Shown piece by piece: positions 54,228 through 57,658 of a stretch of 57,658 nt of DNA. The notes under the pieces are model-generated. The model did no database searches. It had not been told where the DNA came from and was given only the letters and a program-made list of their open reading frames with translations. Where the stretch lies: positions 392,511 through 450,168 of the forward strand of contig NW_006920887.1 of the NCBI RefSeq assembly GCF_000417875.1, in the 5' to 3' direction. Position 1 is the stretch's first letter; every line of letters begins with the position of its first letter. Position numbers and translations under genes: made by a program. Source of the DNA: Pseudozyma flocculosa PF-1 (lineage: Eukaryota > Basidiomycota > Ustilaginomycetes > Ustilaginales > Ustilaginaceae).

Positions 54228-55305
54228 GAATGACGGGCGACCCCACCTGTAGGCCATCGGGTCGGATGACGCCGAAGAGCAAATAGCACCGTAGCAATCA
54301 TGTACGCCGTCACCCTCGACACCGCACTACGTACGGTACTCTGGTTGAGCCGGCCTGCTGCTCAGCTATGGAACTCGCGACGTGCGACTAGCGTGGGGAT
54401 GTCATGTCATGGATCGGAACCTTGCTTGTCGTCGAGTTGGGTCCGCGCGAGAAGAGAAGACGTAGGCGGGATATCGACGTTGGCGAGTGAGGGCCAGGCG
54501 AGGTGGGGAGGCCGCGCCGCGGCTGGGCCGGCCGGATATTGGCCGACAAATTGGCCGCCTTTCCAAGCGGCCCCCTGGCCTGGCTGCTTTCGCTTTTTTT
54601 GCTCGGCCCTGCGGCCCTCCGGCCTGCCCCCTCACTTCCTCCTCGGAGGTCGCTGAGCCGCTGCACGCTCCACCCTCGACTTGGTAAGCTCGCCATCGAC
54701 GACGACGACGACTGACCAACGAGCAGCTGGGCGAAAGCATGCGATGACGAGCCGCGCTATCGGCGCAAGCTAGACGAGTGCCGAGATGCCCGCTGCGTGG
54801 CTCAACCTGACATCCTGTACGTCTGCCTGCGCCGCCACGGCCCCTCGTCGGCCGGCATCAACCCGATGAGGTGGAGGAGCATCGCTGCGATGGTCTCGGT
54901 AGCTGCCGTCGAGCCCCCTCCGACGCTCCCTCGCTCCCCCACTTCCTTCGCGTTATCACGTATACCTAGGGTCACCACCTCGTCGGTTGTCGTCGTCTGG
55001 TGCGCTTGGAGCTCGCGGCGCAACAGCCGAGCAAAGCCGAGCGTCTCTACGTGATACAGAACATACGATGCTGCTAGTGTGGTCTCGCGAGCGAAGCGCG
55101 GTTGATGCATGGTCAGTGCAGAAGGACGACCTACCGACAGCGGGAAGCAAAGAATGCTGCGCCTAGGATGCCGGTCTGCAAAGACCTCGAGGCCTCCTCT
55201 GTCGTTTAAAGCGCCCGGGCCCGCGGTCCACTCCCTCGACCTGCTCGCCATCCTCTCCCCCCCTCCTTCGTCCCCCTCTTTGCCTCCTCCGGACCTCCGC
55301 CAACG
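54228..55305. other. Intergenic region (CCCH protein / amidohydrolase)
   Basis: 1.08 kb between tandem genes with no supportable coding sequence. It includes GGCCGGCCGG and GCGGCCCCCTGGCC near 54525-54580, a GACGACGACGACGAC run near 54698, and a TTTAAA at 55205-55210 followed by a C/T-rich leader. Confidence 0.6.
55205..55210 (+). promoter_or_regulatory. TATA-like TTTAAA upstream of the amidohydrolase gene
   Basis: TTTAAA about 100 bp upstream of the ATG at 55306, in front of an extended CCTCC-rich leader. The spacing resembles the TATA box of the gene at 43235. Confidence 0.35.
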
Positions 55306-57658
55306 ATGGTCGTCTATCGCGACGACAAGAGCCTCCCGCTCTGGGAGGCCGCCGGCCAGCTCCCCACCTACGAGACCGCCGCCTCCTCGACGGGCATCGA
55401 CGCTCGCCGTCGCCCCATGGCGGGTCGCATCCTGCTCAAGACGACGTTTGTCGCGCTCCTCGGCTTCCTTAGCCTTGCATCGCTCGTCTCGTTCCACTCG
55501 TCCTCGAGCCTCGACGGCGGATACCGCCCCACGGCCAATCCGCACCTCCAGGAGGTCTTTGCCCGCTCCCTCGACCGATGCAGGCAGGTCGCCGCGCCCG
55601 CCGGTCCGCCGCCGGGCTTCCACGACCGCACCGTCAGCGACCGCTTCGAAAAGGGCACCCGCGACATTCTCGTCCGCAACGCCACCATCTGGACCGGCGA
55701 GGATGACGGCACCCAGGTGCTCGAGGGATACGACGTCCACGTCAGCAAGGGCATCATCCAGAAGATCGAAAAGACCAGCCACGCCGCCGATCGCCAGCAC
55801 GCCGACAAGGACGTCGAGGTCATCGATGCCGCCGGACGCTGGCTCACGCCCGGCCTGGTCGACATGCACGTCCACCTCGCCATCAGCAACACGCCCAGCC
55901 TCAGCGCCACCGAGGACACCAACGTGAGTCCAGCAGCGCTGCGCGAGAGCTTTGGCCGCTGTCCGACCAGCCCGTCTGCCGTATCGCTTTGCCGCCCTGG
56001 CGCTCTGCTTCCGCCGGCCAGCGCCTCGAAAGGGCAGCAGAATCGCTTCGGTTGTTGTATCAGTGTTCAGCGCGGTCCTACCGAGCGCTCGCTGACACTT
56101 GCCGACCCTTCCCCCTGTTCCTACCTCTGCGCGGCCCCCGTTCGGCACAGTCGATCGGCGCAAACATCAACCCGTGGCTGCGGACCGCGGACGCCATGAA
56201 CCAGCAGGACACGGCGTTCCGCACGTCGATCGCCGGCGGCGTCGTCGCCGGCCTCGTCCTGCCCGGCTCGGCCAACAGCATGGGCGGCCAGGCTTTCCCC
56301 ATCAAGTACCGCCCCGTCTCGACACACATCCCCTCGGACCGGATCATCGACCCTCCGACGTCGCTCACCCGCCTCGGTCCGGCCCGCAGCAACTCGTCAT
56401 CGCTGAGCGCGGCCGACACCGAGAGGGAGCTCTTGCAGACGGGCATGGCGCGCAACGACAGCAGCTCGAGCTTCCGCCACATGAAGATGGCCTACGGCGA
56501 GAACCCGCGCCGCGTCTACTCCAAGACGCGCATGGACGAGGCGTGGGACATGCGCCAGATCTTTGACGAGGCCACGACGCTCAAGAACCAGCAGGACGCC
56601 TTCTGTGCCAAGGCCCAGTCGTTTGCGGCGCTCCACGGCGCCGACGCCGCGCCCATGGCCGAGGCCGACGCCACCTTCCCGGACAGCCTCCGCCTCGAGG
56701 CGCTCGTCGACCTGCTCCGCGGCAAGCTGCTGCTCAACACGCACATCTACACGTCGGCCGACTTTGACGCCATGATCCGCCACTCGCACGAGTGGAAGTT
56801 CCCCATCGCCTCGTTCCACCACGCCCAGTCGGCCTACCTCATCCCCGAACTGCTGCGCAAGACCTACGGCAACTCGACGCCCGCCATCAGCATCTTCCAG
56901 GCCAATCACTACTACAAGCAGGAGAGCTACGCCGGCACGCCGCTGGCGGGGGCCATCCTGGACTCGTACGGCATCGTCCCCATCTACAAGAGCGACCACC
57001 CCGTCACCGACTCGCGCCGCATCCTCAACCAGGCGGCGCAGGCGCACCACTTTGGCCTGCGGGAGTCGGTCGCGATGCGCTCCGTCATCACGGCGCCGGC
57101 CGAGAAGCTCGGCCTGGGCCACCGCCTCGGCTACGTGCGCAAGGGCTGGGACGCCGACCTCGTCATCTGGAACAACCACCCGCTCGCCATCGGCGCCACG
57201 CCCGCCGAGGTCGTCGTCGACGGCATCCCGCAGCTCGGCCGCGACGCCCACGTCCCCGCGCCCTTCTTCCCCGAGGACGCCGAGCGGCGCGGACGCAAGG
57301 CCGCCCCGCCCGCCCCCGCCTCGGCCAACTACACCGAGGCCATCGAGCGCGTCAAGGCGTCGACCGAGGCCATCCTCACCTACCAGACCGATCCGTTCCC
57401 CACGGCGCGCGAGGCCGTCGCCGGATGCACCGTCCTGCGCAACGTGTCCAAGGTCTACTCGAAGGCCAAGGCGGGCCAGGACGGCGCGAGCAGGTACACG
57501 TCGATCCAGGCCGTCGATCTCGGTTCGGGCGGCGGCGTCGTCGTCGTCGAGGGCGGCAAGGTCACCTGCCAGGGCCACGGCGACGACTGCGCGTCGGCCT
57601 GCGCGTCGCCCGCCTCGGAGCTCGACATTCGCGGCGGCGTCGTCACGCCCGGTCTGAC
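55306..57658 (+). CDS. Membrane-anchored amidohydrolase (partial, runs off right edge)
   Basis: Exon 1 55306-55923, exon 2 56151 to beyond 57658; more than 708 aa; the join is phase 0. A single hydrophobic segment (about 42-62, ILLKTTFVALLGFLSLASLV) after a short basic N-terminus predicts a type II anchor with the enzyme on the lumenal or outer side. Amidohydrolase signatures: RNATIWTGEDD, the metal site TPGLVDMHVHLA (HxH), a later FHHAQSAYLIPE, ANHYY, and YKSDHPVTDSRR with the Asp ligand. The AEKLGLGHRLGYVRKGWDADL segment and EVVVDG follow. The Lys usually carboxylated between the two halves is not obvious, so mononuclear chemistry is possible. Substrate unknown; related fungal and bacterial members hydrolyse cyclic amides or deacetylate. 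The C-terminal part continues GGGVVVVEGGKVTCQGHG and is cut by the window end. Confidence 0.82.

Noticed and set aside
54802..57578. Long antisense frames opposite the amidohydrolase
   Set aside because: Shadows of the GC-rich coding strand, which shows clear HxH and SDHP motifs.
1..57658. CRISPR arrays, insertion sequences, operons or riboswitches
   Set aside because: The spliced genes and protein content are eukaryotic; none of these bacterial features was seen.

Overview
The window is eukaryotic nuclear DNA from a GC-rich fungus. The genes are compact, with short introns (about 80-230 nt) that have GTGAGT-type donors and CAG acceptors, C/G-ending codons dominate, and the encoded proteins are fungal: CENP-A, Sys1, Fmp30-like NAPE-PLD, Ram1, Nup53, a P5B ATPase, a SurE-type nucleotidase and a Dabb protein. 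Gene style and protein character suggest a basidiomycete, plausibly Ustilaginomycotina; that placement is inference, since no search was run.

Layout. 1-1843 (-): 5' part of a Gln/His/Ser-rich protein that runs off the left edge. 1844-16128: about 14 kb in which I can support no gene, rich in simple repeats and short CAGG/GCCTG words. 16129-17964 (-): NAPE-PLD/Fmp30-like metallo-beta-lactamase. 18680-20680 (+): farnesyltransferase beta subunit. 21098-23439 (-): an eight-exon, divergent beta-tubulin. 23440-26595: repeat-rich intergenic DNA with a 106-base assembly gap flanked by two identical 79-bp repeats. 26596-29778 (+): large single-pass membrane protein of unknown function. 30063-31239 (-): SYS1. 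31694-36599 (+): P5B ATPase that stops after M6. 37020-37700 (-): CENP-A. 38527-41625 (+): ADIP/Msd1-like coiled-coil protein. 41696-42398 (-): Dabb protein. 43235-43778 (+): small hydrophilic protein. 43986-45758 (-): SurE. 46081-47028 (+): four-TM protein matching M7-M10 of a P5B ATPase. 47241-49609 (-): Nup53/Nup35. 50145-51377 (+): Tda3-like FAD oxidoreductase. 51840-54227 (+): ZC3H3/Red5-like CCCH zinc-finger protein. 55306 to the right edge (+): membrane-anchored amidohydrolase.

The most striking observation is that the vacuolar/endolysosomal P5B ATPase appears to be split. The M1-M6 catalytic part ends at a stop codon in the M6-M7 linker (36599), and the missing M7-M10 part is encoded about 9.5 kb downstream on the same strand as a separate three-exon gene with its own ATG. 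Five unrelated genes on both strands lie in between. This is either a real gene fission giving a two-polypeptide pump or a rearrangement/assembly problem; both can be tested directly.

A second notable gene is the beta-tubulin. It carries Ala for Cys12, Trp for Phe167 and Met for Glu198 (standard numbering), so it looks like a specialised paralogue with an altered benzimidazole site. Several other genes serve the nucleus or mitotic apparatus (CENP-A, the ADIP/Msd1-like protein facing it across a shared promoter, Nup53), but I see no sign that the window is a co-regulated cluster.
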